The notes beneath the pieces are model-generated. The model was not told the origin of the DNA and searched no databases. It saw only the letters and a list, made by a program, of their open reading frames with translations. Positions 17,137 to 26,473 of a stretch of DNA of 64,000 nucleotides are shown here, piece after piece. The translations under genes and the position numbers were made by a program. This stretch comes from JAYFRL01 sp034925905. Its GTDB lineage: Bacteria; Bacillota; Clostridia; Lachnospirales; Anaerotignaceae. Numbering within the stretch: position 1 is the stretch's first letter; the number at the start of each line of letters is the position of its first letter. The stretch spans positions 23,641 to 87,640 of the forward strand of contig JAYFRL010000019.1 in NCBI GenBank assembly GCA_034925905.1, read 5' to 3'.

Positions 17137-18375
17137 ATGTCGGGCAAGAAAGAAAGACTTTACGTAATGCTTTGGCAGGAGGAGGACGGCTTTTGCACAG
17201 CTGAAAGATCTGCGTTCGGCAGCGCTTTGATAGAGATTAAAAATGATTTAAAAACAATATCTGTTGATGTGAAAAACATGAAGAATACGAAAGAAGGGTA
17301 TGATTTATATTTAATTTCATCAAAGCCCAAGAAATCAGAAGGTGTATATGTCGGGAGAATAGATACGGATAAAAACGGGAAAGCACATAAAGAATTCATA
17401 ATAGATGACAGAAGTGACTCTTTTAATGTTGTTGCGGTTATATGGAGCAGAGACATAAGAAGCGGAAGCTTTTCCGCACCCATTGTAGGATACAGGGATG
17501 GGAAAGTGAATTGGAAAAAAGAATTTTCTGCTTTTTTAAGAAACCAGGCAGTAGCGTTTGATGAAAAACAGCCTGATATAATGGCAGCTTCCGCTCCGGT
17601 TTTGGAAAAACAATCTGAAAAGACGGATGAAATGCTGTTTAAAGGAGAAGAAAAGAAAAATCCCAAAGAAAACGCTGAAAGGCCAAAAGAAGAGTTCGCA
17701 ACCTCGTCAGATTTTTTTAATGACTATTATGCTTTAGGAACAAATACGCATGACAATTTTAAAAGAATGGTGGATAAGTTTAACAAGGAATTGGATGAAC
17801 TTGAAAATTTAGGCGTAATAGACAAAGAAAAAGCTGAAAAGATAAGAAATTCCGGAGAAAAAACTGTATATACGGAATCCCAAAAAGAAAGGCCTCTGAA
17901 AGAAGAATTCAAAAAAGAAGAGCTCAAAAAAGAAGAGCTCAAAAAAGAAGATCCTCCGAAAAAAGAGCTCAAAAAAGAAGGGTTCAAAGCAGAGGGATTC
18001 CAAAAACAAGAACCTAAAAAGCAAAAAAAACCAGTAGACAGCATAGATTATATTTTTGAAAACAATCCCAAAATAATGCCTTTTCCATATGACGATAATT
18101 TAAACTTTATAAGGATAGACATTGAAGAGCTTATACTTTTTGATGTTCCTCTTGAACTTATAAGAAGTAAATTTCTAAATTTAAGTTATGCAAAGTATAA
18201 GCATATTATCATTGCTGAAGATGAAGACGGATATGTTTTGGGTGTGCCGGATAAATATAATAAATCTTTAAACAGAGAAGCTTCAAGTCTGGGATTTAAA
18301 AAATTCAAAACTCTCGAAGAAGATTGCGATGAAAACAATGCTTTTGGCTACTGGCTTAAAACCATAAACAAATGA
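17137..18375 (+). CDS. Unrecognised protein with Lys/Glu-rich repeat linker
   Basis: 412-residue protein of unknown function. Residues 1-125 look like a folded beta-rich domain (LYVMLWQEEDGF, GYDLYLISSKP, GVYVGRIDTDKNG). Residues about 150-255 are low complexity and coiled, including a run of KKEEL-type pentads (near residues 255-290) coded by about 15-bp imperfect DNA repeats at 17905-17995. A compact C-terminal domain (about 305-412) contains FPYDDNLNFIRIDIEELILFD and HIIIAEDEDGYVLGVPDKYN. No signal peptide or membrane helix is seen. The ATG at 17137 is preferred because the ATG at 17131 touches the ribosome site. The layout suggests two domains tethered by a charged linker; I do not name the domains. 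Confidence 0.8.
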   Translation: MSGKKERLYVMLWQEEDGFCTAERSAFGSALIEIKNDLKTISVDVKNMKNTKEGYDLYLISSKPKKSEGVYVGRIDTDKNGKAHKEFIIDDRSDSFNVVAVIWSRDIRSGSFSAPIVGYRDGKVNWKKEFSAFLRNQAVAFDEKQPDIMAASAPVLEKQSEKTDEMLFKGEEKKNPKENAERPKEEFATSSDFFNDYYALGTNTHDNFKRMVDKFNKELDELENLGVIDKEKAEKIRNSGEKTVYTESQKERPLKEEFKKEELKKEELKKEDPPKKELKKEGFKAEGFQKQEPKKQKKPVDSIDYIFENNPKIMPFPYDDNLNFIRIDIEELILFDVPLELIRSKFLNLSYAKYKHIIIAEDEDGYVLGVPDKYNKSLNREASSLGFKKFKTLEEDCDENNAFGYWLKTINK

Positions 18376-18383
18376 TAATTTTA

Positions 18384-18412
18384 TTGAATTATGGAAATAG
18401 TAATAGTATCAT
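18384..18412 (+). promoter_or_regulatory. Probable sigma-A promoter of trmB
   Basis: TTGAAT (18384-18389), 17-bp spacer, TATCAT (18407-18412), 50 bp before the trmB ATG. Confidence 0.6.
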
Positions 18413-18462
18413 AAAAATATATTTAATCTAAATGTAAAAGCTTAGTACTAAGGAGAAGATAT

Positions 18463-19107
18463 ATGAGAGTAAGAAAAAAGCCATGGGCGCTTAAAGAACT
18501 GGAAACAAACGGGCTTGTTGTTAAAGATCCGTTTGCATTTAAGGGAAAATGGAAAGAGACGTTTTCAGAGAATAATCCAATACATGTGGAGCTTGGTTGT
18601 GGGAAAGGCAAGTTTATTTCAAAAAGCGCAGCTGAAAATCATGATATAAATTTTATAGGCATAGAAAGACAAGGAAGCGTTGCAGGAACAGCGGCGAGGC
18701 GTTTAAGTCCTGAGTCGAAGAATATATTTCTTATATGTGGCTATGTTGAAAAGCTTGAAGACATGTTTGAAAAAGGGGAAATAGAAAGAATATACATAAA
18801 TTTTTGCGACCCTTGGCCTAAAACAAGATATGCTAAAAGAAGGCTTACGCACACAAATTATCTTAACATGTATAAAAGGCTCTTTAAGGGAAAAGGCGAG
18901 ATTTTTTTTAAAACAGATAATCAAGGGCTCTTTGAGTTTTCGCTTGAGGAATTTTCAAAAAACGGGTTTATTATATCAAATGTTTCTTTAAACCTCCATG
19001 AAAGCAATATCCAAAATAATATTATGACTGAATATGAAGAAAAATTTTCAGGCAAGGGCATGCCAATATACAGATGTAAAGCGTATTTTTGTGAAAATAG
19101 CTTATAA
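18463..19107 (+). CDS. trmB: tRNA (guanine-N7-)-methyltransferase
   Basis: 214-residue SAM-dependent methyltransferase that makes m7G46 in the tRNA variable loop. The SAM site HVELGCGKGKFI (residues about 42-53) and the TrmB signature INFCDPWPKTRYAKRRLTHTNYL (start near residue 110; catalytic Asp in DPWPK) are clear. Full length for the family. It has its own likely promoter and a strong terminator, so it is probably monocistronic. The ribosome site is AAGGAGAAG. Confidence 0.95.
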   Translation: MRVRKKPWALKELETNGLVVKDPFAFKGKWKETFSENNPIHVELGCGKGKFISKSAAENHDINFIGIERQGSVAGTAARRLSPESKNIFLICGYVEKLEDMFEKGEIERIYINFCDPWPKTRYAKRRLTHTNYLNMYKRLFKGKGEIFFKTDNQGLFEFSLEEFSKNGFIISNVSLNLHESNIQNNIMTEYEEKFSGKGMPIYRCKAYFCENSL

Positions 19108-19134
19108 GAGGCTTTTTTAAGCCTCTTATTTTTT
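19105..19134 (+). terminator. Rho-independent terminator after trmB
   Basis: TAAGAGGCTT (19105-19114), TTTT loop, AAGCCTCTTA (19119-19128), then TTTTTT. Confidence 0.92.
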
Positions 19135-19205
19135 ATACACTAAAATAAAAAAGAATATAATCGAATAAAATGTAAATATAAACGGATATTATTGAACGCT
19201 TCATA

Positions 19206-19234
19206 TTGTAAAAATCTTAAATTTTTTGTATAAT
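19206..19234 (+). promoter_or_regulatory. Probable sigma-A promoter of the VanW gene
   Basis: TTGTAA (19206-19211), 17-bp spacer, perfect TATAAT (19229-19234), about 30 bp before the coding start. Confidence 0.65.
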
Positions 19235-19266
19235 TATATCTATGCGTTTGGCTTTTTGAAAGGAGG

Positions 19267-20691
19267 TTGAAGGTTACGGAGAAAAAAAGAAAAATATTAA
19301 TAGCTGTTGCCTCGGTGGTTCTTTTTGTTATCATCGGAATAGGCGGATATTTTTATTATAAAAACATTTTAGCCATGAAAGCAGTTGTTGAAAGAGATGT
19401 TATATATAACGGAATTTCAATTTCAGGCATAGATGTTTCCGGCCTTACAAAAGAAGAAGCCTCAATGCTTCTTCAAAATACTCTTTGTAAAGAGCTTGAT
19501 GAAAAAGTGATAACGGTATATTACGGAGTTAAAAAATGGGTTATGCCATATACTGATTTTGAAGCTAAATATGATGTTGATGCCGCTAGCCAGGAAGCAT
19601 TTGAAATAGGCAGAAAAGGTTCTTTAAAAGAAAGATATGATTTTATTTTGTCTTTAAAGCCTGGTGAAAACGATATTTCCCCAGCATATTCTTATAATGA
19701 AGGTCTGGCAAAAGAAAAAATAACCGACATTGCAAAGGGAATCGATAAGGAACCTGTTGATTCTAAGCTGAGCAGAGTAAACGGAAAGTTTGTTATAACG
19801 AAAGAAGAAACAGGTTATGAAACGGATATTGCAAGAAGCCTTGAGGAGCTTAATGAAATGCTCTCGGGAAGGAAAGAAGGTTCTCTTCTTTTAACTGTAA
19901 TGAGCGTTGAGCCAAAGGTTACGAGAGAAGAAAACAAAAAATCGACTACCCTTATAGGCAGCTTTTCAACTAAATATTCCGAAGGCGATATAGGAAGAAA
20001 CATAAACCTTGAGGTTGCCTGCGACCATATAAACGGAACCGTTTTAAAGCCTGGAGAAATATTTTCAATGAATGAGGCTTTAGGCCCGCAAACATATGAA
20101 AACGGATACAGGAACGCAACCATAATAGTAAATGGAAAACTTGAGGACGGTTTGGCAGGGGGAGTTTGCCAGGTATCCACAACTGTTTATAATGCAGCTA
20201 TATTTTCCGAGCTTGAAATTGTCGAAAGAAGGAATCATTCTCTTATGGTCGGCTATGTGCCTATGGGAAGAGATGCTACTCTTGCGGGGGATTATATAGA
20301 CCTTAAATTTAAAAACAACACAGATACCCCTATTTATATAGAGGCATATCTTGAAAATAACGAAGTGCATACAAATATATATGGTAATGAAATCCATGAA
20401 GCAGGCAGGGAAGTGGAGTTTGAAACGGTATATGAATACTCCATAGGCAAGCCTGCGGAAAAAGTTACGGAAGATCCTGAACTTTCCGAAGGTGAAAGAG
20501 TTACTACCTATAAAGGCAAGGTTGGAGCCAAGGTTAGCGTATATAAAAATGTTTACCATGATGGTGTGCTTATAAGCAGAGAATGGTTTTCGGAATCAAC
20601 ATATAAATCCACCCCCGACGAGGTTACTGTCGGTACTAAAAAAACGGATACCCAAAATACAATAACAAATGGGAACGGAGAAAACAGCTAG
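19267..20691 (+). CDS. VanW family exported protein with peptidoglycan-binding-type and G5-like domains
   Basis: 474-residue protein with one N-terminal membrane helix (about residues 12-30). It has a PG_binding_4-type repeat region (about 40-210), a VanW domain (about 230-380; SFSTKYSEGDIGRNINLEVACDHINGT in two parts, and LAGGVCQVSTTVYNAA) and a C-terminal G5-like beta segment. Such proteins sit outside the membrane and are thought to touch the wall; VanW's precise role is unknown despite its link to vancomycin clusters. The TTG at 19267 follows GAAAGGAGG directly with no spacer, and no better in-frame start is seen, so the exact start is uncertain. No resistance genes are nearby. Confidence 0.85.
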   Translation: MKVTEKKRKILIAVASVVLFVIIGIGGYFYYKNILAMKAVVERDVIYNGISISGIDVSGLTKEEASMLLQNTLCKELDEKVITVYYGVKKWVMPYTDFEAKYDVDAASQEAFEIGRKGSLKERYDFILSLKPGENDISPAYSYNEGLAKEKITDIAKGIDKEPVDSKLSRVNGKFVITKEETGYETDIARSLEELNEMLSGRKEGSLLLTVMSVEPKVTREENKKSTTLIGSFSTKYSEGDIGRNINLEVACDHINGTVLKPGEIFSMNEALGPQTYENGYRNATIIVNGKLEDGLAGGVCQVSTTVYNAAIFSELEIVERRNHSLMVGYVPMGRDATLAGDYIDLKFKNNTDTPIYIEAYLENNEVHTNIYGNEIHEAGREVEFETVYEYSIGKPAEKVTEDPELSEGERVTTYKGKVGAKVSVYKNVYHDGVLISREWFSESTYKSTPDEVTVGTKKTDTQNTITNGNGENS

Positions 20692-20747
20692 CTTATATTT
20701 TCCTCCGATAGTTTCTCTCAGATAATTATTTAAGAAGGTGCTATATT

Positions 20748-21740
20748 TTGAAGATAGGGAAAATACCGGCAAGTCTGCTTGACGATATTGTGCTTGCCCC
20801 GATAAACGAAAATGAAAAAAAGAGGGATGATGTTTTTATACGTCCGCAAACGGGCGAAGATTCTTCTGCCGTTTATATAGGCGATGAGCTTTTGGTTATA
20901 TCTTCTGACCCAATAACAGGCGCAAAGGAAGATACTGGCTATATAGCAGTGCATATAAACTGTAACGATATAGCAGCCAGCGGAGCTATGCCTATAGGAA
21001 TAATGCTTACAATACTCTTGCCCCCAACAGCACAGGAAACAGAGCTTGAAGCTATTATGGCGGGCGCAAGGAAAGCTGCTTCGGAGCTTAATATAGAGAT
21101 TCTGGGCGGGCATACGGAAGTAACACCTGCAGTGTGCCATACGGTCGTTTCCGGCACGGTTATAGGGAAAGCCGAAAATAAAAAGTTTATATCGACATCA
21201 GGGGCAATCGAAGGTCAGGATGTAATAATAACAAAATGGATAGGTCTTGAAGGCACTGCTATAATTTCAGAAGAAAACAAAGAAAAGCTTAAAAAATATA
21301 TTGATGAGGAAACAATATCAATTGCTATAAGCTTTAAAAAACTTATATCCGTTTTAAAAGAAGCAAAAATAGCAACAGATTTTGGAGCGACATGCATGCA
21401 TGATATAACAGAAGGCGGAGTTTTGGGAGCGGCATGGGAGGTTGCACGCTGCTCCGGGCTTGGAGTATATATATATGCGGATAATATACCGGTAAGGAAA
21501 GAGACTGAAGTTATATGCAAAACAGCAAATATAAACCCATATAGGCTTATTTCCAGCGGCAGTCTTATGATAACAACTTTTGAAGGTGAGAAGCTTGTGG
21601 AAAAGCTTTTAGAAGAAGGGGTAAACGCTGCCATAATAGGCAAGGTAACAAAAAAGGACAAGCTTATTATGTCGGCAGGAATTGAAAGAGAGCTTAAAGA
21701 ACCTGATTCAGATGAGCTTTATAACGTAAATATAATTTAA
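20748..21740 (+). CDS. AIR synthase-related protein, HypE-like
   Basis: 330-residue protein of the AIR synthase/HypE/ThiL/SelD fold. The N-terminal ATP-binding half shows GEDSSAVYIGDELLVISSDPITG and HINCNDIAASGAMPIG; the C-terminal half shows ILGGHTEVTPAV and DITEGGVLGAAWEVA. HypE proteins dehydrate the carbamoyl group for NiFe-hydrogenase cyanide ligands and end in a conserved PRxC; that C-terminal cysteine is absent here, so a HypE reaction is unlikely. The substrate is unknown. TTG start with AAGAAGGTG ribosome site. A lipoprotein gene follows; no hyp genes are nearby. Confidence 0.82.
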   Translation: MKIGKIPASLLDDIVLAPINENEKKRDDVFIRPQTGEDSSAVYIGDELLVISSDPITGAKEDTGYIAVHINCNDIAASGAMPIGIMLTILLPPTAQETELEAIMAGARKAASELNIEILGGHTEVTPAVCHTVVSGTVIGKAENKKFISTSGAIEGQDVIITKWIGLEGTAIISEENKEKLKKYIDEETISIAISFKKLISVLKEAKIATDFGATCMHDITEGGVLGAAWEVARCSGLGVYIYADNIPVRKETEVICKTANINPYRLISSGSLMITTFEGEKLVEKLLEEGVNAAIIGKVTKKDKLIMSAGIERELKEPDSDELYNVNII

Positions 21741-21778
21741 TGAATATAGAATTCATGCGTTTCATATGGAGGCTAAAC

Positions 21779-22687
21779 ATGAAATCATTCCGCAACATGA
21801 GTTTTTTAATTTTGGCAGTTATTGTTTCCCTTGGGCTTCAAGGATGTTCAGAGGGTAAAATCGATTCAGAAATAAAAGATGCCATAACAAAGACCAACTC
21901 ATCAAAGAGCTACAGCTCTGAAATAAATATAGAAACCCAGATAACGGATGGAGAAAACACGGGAACGTCCGTCAACAAATATGAAATGGAGACCTTGCTT
22001 TCTCCAAGCTTTATTAAAAAAATAACCTCAAACACATATTATCAGGATGAACAAACTTCAACTTTTTTGATGTATATCTGCGAAAGCGAAAATCATATGG
22101 AAGCTTTTATAAATTATGGCGATGCTTGGGCAAGACAATTAATTGAAAAAGACGCTGCCGAAAGCGATTTAGCTCAATATGATGCAGCATTGCTGGCGGG
22201 GGATTATTTGGAATATACGGAAGGCTTTGAGGAAAAGGGCGAAGAAGAAGGTTACAAAATCTATAAAGGCATTATAAAACCTAAAAATATAAAAAATGCG
22301 ATAGAGGCAGCGGGCACTTTTAAATCTACGGGCATAGAGGTTATACCAAATTCTTATTTTTCAGATTTAAAAGGCCTTGAAGTTATAGTTTACGTTGATT
22401 CCGAAGGTAGGCTTGCTAAATTTTCCGTTGATGTGGCAGAGGTTATGCAGCTTATATTTGAGCAGGCATATTATACGGAGGAAATGAGTGAATATAAGGA
22501 CGTAAAATATAGTAAAATGCTTATATATACTTATATTTACAATTTTGATGGGATATCAGAAATAGCAATACCGGATGAAGCTATAAACGCAAAGGAATTT
22601 TCCGAAGATTTCTTCGAGGAATCAGGGCTTTCAAGTGATTTAACGGAGGATGAGGAAAATTTCGAGAGTTCTGAAAACGCCGAGTAA
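21779..22687 (+). CDS. Putative lipoprotein of unknown function
   Basis: 302-residue exported lipoprotein. The signal peptide ends in a lipobox LQGC (Cys about residue 22), so it would be anchored to the outer face of the membrane. The mature part has a long beta-rich domain with YSSEINIETQITDGEN and YVDSEGRLAKFSVDV segments, which recall the DUF6612/LppX-LolA-like lipoprotein class; this is only a resemblance. The tail is acidic. The ATG at 21779 has GGAGG at 21768-21772; an upstream in-frame ATG at 21740 lacks a ribosome site and would hide the signal peptide. It is 38 bp after the AIR-synthase gene, probably the same transcript. Confidence 0.8.
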   Translation: MKSFRNMSFLILAVIVSLGLQGCSEGKIDSEIKDAITKTNSSKSYSSEINIETQITDGENTGTSVNKYEMETLLSPSFIKKITSNTYYQDEQTSTFLMYICESENHMEAFINYGDAWARQLIEKDAAESDLAQYDAALLAGDYLEYTEGFEEKGEEEGYKIYKGIIKPKNIKNAIEAAGTFKSTGIEVIPNSYFSDLKGLEVIVYVDSEGRLAKFSVDVAEVMQLIFEQAYYTEEMSEYKDVKYSKMLIYTYIYNFDGISEIAIPDEAINAKEFSEDFFEESGLSSDLTEDEENFESSENAE

Positions 22688-22752
22688 AAAATAAGAAAGA
22701 AAAGAAACTTCCAAGTAAGATGGGGATGTAAAATATTATTGGGGAGATAAAA

Positions 22753-23328
22753 ATGGATGTTAAGGAAGCTATATTTGGGAGAAGGAGCATAAGAAAATAT
22801 TTAGATGAGCCTGTGTCGGATGAGGATATTAAGTTTTGTATAGATGCGGCTTTGGCTGCACCATCAAACATAAACCTGCAACCCTGGTATTTTGTTGTTA
22901 TAAAGAGTGAGGGGAATTTTATAAAGCTTAACCAAATAATGGGCAGGATATTTGAAAGATTTAAACCCGTGCTTGAAAATAGATTTGCAAAAAACCCTGA
23001 AACAATAGAAGAGACTAAATCTTTTTTAAACAGCATGGGTGGAGCAAAGATTGCGGTTTTAGTTTTTCTTTTAAAACCTGATTTTGAAGACATTTCGTCT
23101 GTTACCCAGAGCACATCGGCGGCGATTGAAAACTTTTGCCTTGCGGCATACAGCAGAGGTCTTGGAACCTGCTGGATGACAGCTCTTGAAAGGGCAGGGC
23201 TGGCCGGAGAGATAAGAGAAACCTTTGCCCCGGACAAGGGTAAGTTTATAGCCATGATAACTCTTGGTTATCCTGCGGCAAACCCTAAAATGCCTCCAAG
23301 GCGGGACGGAAGATATACTATAATATAA
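22753..23328 (+). CDS. Nitroreductase family protein
   Basis: 191-residue flavin-dependent oxidoreductase. The FMN-binding start FGRRSIRKYLDEPVSDE, the AAPSNINLQPWYFVV loop (residues about 36-50) and the late LGTCWMTALE and ALGYP-type (ITLGYPA) motifs are all visible. Members reduce nitro groups, quinones or other substrates with NAD(P)H; the natural substrate here is unknown. It ends at a strong bidirectional hairpin shared with the converging RND operon. Confidence 0.9.
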   Translation: MDVKEAIFGRRSIRKYLDEPVSDEDIKFCIDAALAAPSNINLQPWYFVVIKSEGNFIKLNQIMGRIFERFKPVLENRFAKNPETIEETKSFLNSMGGAKIAVLVFLLKPDFEDISSVTQSTSAAIENFCLAAYSRGLGTCWMTALERAGLAGEIRETFAPDKGKFIAMITLGYPAANPKMPPRRDGRYTII

Positions 23329-23366
23329 AAAAACGGTTTGAAGAATAAAATCTTCAAACCGTTTTT
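23329..23366. terminator. Bidirectional terminator between nitroreductase and RND genes
   Basis: AAAAACGGTTTGAAGA (from 23329) pairs with TCTTCAAACCGTTTTT (23351-23366) around an ATAAAA loop. T-tracts occur on both strands, so it can serve both converging units. Confidence 0.93.
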
Positions 23367-23369
23367 AAT

Positions 23370-26300
23370 TTAAGCTTCAGGTTGCTCTTTTAAAGCTTTT
23401 TTAATTGCTTTTCTTTCCCTTCTTTTCTTAAGCCTGTATTTTTCAACTCCTGAATAGAGTACAGGTATGAATATAAGGGTTACAATGGTTGAAATTGTCA
23501 AACCAAACATTATTGTTATGGCCATCGGCCGTTGCATTTCTGTTCCTTCTGTGTTTGAAAGAGCCATGGGAAGAAGACCTAAAATAGTTGTGAGCGTTGT
23601 CATAAGTATTGGCCTTAATCTTGTAGGACCGGCCTCTATTAAAGCTTCATCGCATTCCAATCCTCTTTCTCTGAGCTGGTTGGTATAGTCTATAAGAACA
23701 ATGGCATTGTTAACAACCATACCCGTAAGCATTATGAAGCCCATAAAAGAGGTTACGGTTATTGTATTCCTTGTTATGAAAAGACCGAACACAGAACCCG
23801 TTAAGCCAAGAGGCAACGAGAACATAACTATAAGCGGATATATAAACGATTCAAACTGCGATGCCATTATCATGTAGACAAGGAGTATTGCAACAACAAG
23901 AACAAGCAAAAGTTTTGAGAATGTGTCCGTAAGGCTGTCAAGAGTACCTGTGAACTCATAATAATAGCCACTGGGGAAAATATAGCTGTCAAGAATTTCT
24001 GTAAGCTCTTTTTTGGCTGTGTTTGCGTCTATTCCTTCTGTGTTTGCATTAACGCTTATATATTTATGCTGGTCTATCCTGGTTATCTGATAAGCACCTT
24101 CTTTAACCGTTATATCGGCAACCTCAGTTAAAGGAACCAAAAGGCCGGATGTTGTTGGTATCTTCACATTACTAAGGTCGCTTATATATTTTATACTGTC
24201 CTTTTCTTCTCTTAAGGTTATATCTATTTCATCTCCGTCAACTTTAAACTGTGAAGTTGTACTTCCTGTAATGGAAGAACTCAAAGCGGAGGCTATTGCT
24301 GAAGAGGTTATTCCATATGTTGAAGCTTTTGCACGGTCTATAGTTACGACTGTTTCAGGGACGGCATCATCGATAGAAGTGCTTGCTTCTTTAAAGGATT
24401 TGTTATTGTTTAATATTTCAACTAAATCGTTTCCTATCTTACGCAGTTCATCCGTGTCATCGCCAACTATATTAACCGATACGTCGCTTGCTGAAGAGAA
24501 GTCACCCATAGCCATCGTGGATACAGTAACGGTCGTTTCTGCTCCCGCAAGTCCTTTAAGCCGTTCTTTAATGTCTTCGGCAATTTCATTGGTTGAGCGG
24601 TTACGGTCTTTTTTATCAACAAAATTCAAAACTAGGTCCGTAGTGTCTGTGGACGAGTTTCCGACCATGCCATACCATTCCTTTGTTTCAGGTATGTCTT
24701 TTATTCTTTCAATAACTTCATTGGTAATTTTAGTTGTTTCGTCTATTGAGCTTCCGCTGGGAAGAGATATGTTTATCGACAAAGAACCTTGATCCATGTC
24801 AGGTATAAGATTAAGCCCCACTATTGGAACAAGGCACATAGTGCCTATGAAAGCAGCTAAAACTATGGCAATAATTCTCTTTTTATGGGAAAGGGAATAC
24901 TCAAGAGCTTTTTTGTATTTCACATCTATTGTATCAATAGCATTTCCCCATTTGCCAAGGAATTTATTAAACTTCAGGTTTTTAAACTCTTTACCCCTGT
25001 CTTCCTCTTTAAAAAGCTGGGAGCAGGCCATAGGAACAAACGTAAGCGATACAAAAAGCGACATTAAAAGAGAACAGGTAACTGTAAGCGAAAGGTCTTT
25101 AAACATTTGACCGAATATACCCGTTACAAACATAAGAGGAACAAAAACCGCAATGGTTGTTAGAGTTGAAGCCATTATAGCCATTGCAACTTCTTTTGTG
25201 CCATCTAAGGCAGCTTCTCTGGGTGACTTGCCTAGCGCGAAATGTCTTGAAATATTTTCAAGAACAACAACCGAGTTGTCAACAAGCATACCTATTCCTA
25301 TTGTTATGCCGCCAAGAGATATTATGTTTAGAGTCATTTTTGCAAGATACATGAAAGCAAAAGTGGCTACAACTGAGGTTGGGATGGAAACAGCTATAAC
25401 AAGCGAGGTTTTCCAGTTTTTAAGGAAAATTATAAGAACTATAACAGCCATTATGGCAGCAAGTATAGCTGTTTGAAGCACGTTGTTCAAAGATTGCTTT
25501 ATATAGCTTGAGGTGTTTGTAAGCATTGAAAGTCTTACATCTGGGTAGTCTTTTTCTATGCTTTTAATTTCCTTTTCTATTTTTTCTGATACGTCAACCA
25601 GATTTGCGTCGGATTGCTTTTGTATGGTTAAAATTACACTTTTTTCTCCGTTTACTATGGCATATGAATCGGCATCCTTTTCAACTTCGTTAACCTCGGC
25701 AATATCCCGCATATATACAATTCCGCCGGTAGTTGTTGGGATAGGGAGGTTCCTTATTTCTTCAACAGATGAAAATTCGCCTACGGAACGTATCTGCATA
25801 TTCAAATCGCCCTGCATTATTGTTCCTGCTGGAAGATTCATATTTTCTGCTTTGATAATACTCTGGAGCTGGCTTAAGCTTACGCCATAGCCTTGCATCT
25901 TTTCATTATTTATTACAATTTCAACCTCATGCTCAATAGAACCCGTAAGTTCTACGGAGGCAACTCCGTCTATCCTTTCAATTCTGCTGTTCAAGTTATC
26001 ATTAAGCAGGGTGGTGAGCTCGTTTAAATCAAGCTTATCCGAATATATGCCCACATAAGAAGCAGAGAGCATGCTCATGTCTATTTTGAGTATCATGGGG
26101 TCGCTTGCATCCGATGGAAGCGTGCTTCTAACCATGTCTATTTTTTCCCTTACATCCATTGCGGCAGTATCAATGTCAGCACCGTCATTAAATTGTATTA
26201 TTACCATTGAAGAGTTTGCTGAAGACGTGGACGTTACGGTATCAACTTTTTTAACTGTGCTTACGGCACTTTCTATTGGTTTTGTTAAAAGTGTTTCTAT

Positions 26301-26471
26301 TTCTTCAGGACCCGCACCGGTATAAGACGTGGTTATAAGAACTATAGGCACATCGACATTGGGCATAAGGTCAAGGCTTAAGGATGAAAGAGAAACAAGA
26401 CCTCCAAGAAGTATTATAAATATTAACATTATCGTGGTAACGGGTCTTCTTATGGAAATTTTAGGGAGCAT
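23370..26471 (-). CDS. RND family efflux transporter permease (AcrB/MexB-like)
   Basis: 1033-residue inner-membrane RND transporter with a helix-porter-porter layout repeated twice (twelve helices). The N-terminus FPKISIRRPVTT-type start (here LPKISIRRPVTT), GMLVDNSVVVLENISRH in helix 4 (the proton-relay Asp region) and GMVVNNAIVLIDYTNQLRERG in the second half are hallmarks. It would exchange protons for export of amphiphilic compounds. Only 2 bp separate its start from the adaptor gene, which follows a MarR regulator in the same operon. No outer-membrane factor is present, in keeping with a monoderm or atypical envelope. Confidence 0.95.
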   Translation of the reverse strand: MLPKISIRRPVTTIMLIFIILLGGLVSLSSLSLDLMPNVDVPIVLITTSYTGAGPEEIETLLTKPIESAVSTVKKVDTVTSTSSANSSMVIIQFNDGADIDTAAMDVREKIDMVRSTLPSDASDPMILKIDMSMLSASYVGIYSDKLDLNELTTLLNDNLNSRIERIDGVASVELTGSIEHEVEIVINNEKMQGYGVSLSQLQSIIKAENMNLPAGTIMQGDLNMQIRSVGEFSSVEEIRNLPIPTTTGGIVYMRDIAEVNEVEKDADSYAIVNGEKSVILTIQKQSDANLVDVSEKIEKEIKSIEKDYPDVRLSMLTNTSSYIKQSLNNVLQTAILAAIMAVIVLIIFLKNWKTSLVIAVSIPTSVVATFAFMYLAKMTLNIISLGGITIGIGMLVDNSVVVLENISRHFALGKSPREAALDGTKEVAMAIMASTLTTIAVFVPLMFVTGIFGQMFKDLSLTVTCSLLMSLFVSLTFVPMACSQLFKEEDRGKEFKNLKFNKFLGKWGNAIDTIDVKYKKALEYSLSHKKRIIAIVLAAFIGTMCLVPIVGLNLIPDMDQGSLSINISLPSGSSIDETTKITNEVIERIKDIPETKEWYGMVGNSSTDTTDLVLNFVDKKDRNRSTNEIAEDIKERLKGLAGAETTVTVSTMAMGDFSSASDVSVNIVGDDTDELRKIGNDLVEILNNNKSFKEASTSIDDAVPETVVTIDRAKASTYGITSSAIASALSSSITGSTTSQFKVDGDEIDITLREEKDSIKYISDLSNVKIPTTSGLLVPLTEVADITVKEGAYQITRIDQHKYISVNANTEGIDANTAKKELTEILDSYIFPSGYYYEFTGTLDSLTDTFSKLLLVLVVAILLVYMIMASQFESFIYPLIVMFSLPLGLTGSVFGLFITRNTITVTSFMGFIMLTGMVVNNAIVLIDYTNQLRERGLECDEALIEAGPTRLRPILMTTLTTILGLLPMALSNTEGTEMQRPMAITIMFGLTISTIVTLIFIPVLYSGVEKYRLKKRRERKAIKKALKEQPEA

Positions 26472-26473
26472 TG

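Noticed and set aside
17727..18044. Minus-strand frame opposite the Lys/Glu repeat region
   Set aside because: It is a low-complexity Phe/Ser-rich shadow of the Lys/Glu codon repeats.
19267..20691. Vancomycin resistance gene
   Set aside because: VanW domains are widespread in Firmicutes; no vanH, vanA or vanX-type genes or two-component system are nearby.
20748..21740. Hydrogenase maturation gene hypE
   Set aside because: The C-terminal catalytic cysteine is missing and there are no hyp or hydrogenase genes in the window.
24271..24792. 173-codon plus-strand frame opposite the RND gene
   Set aside because: It lies wholly inside a well-supported RND reading frame, has no ribosome site and no recognisable domain.
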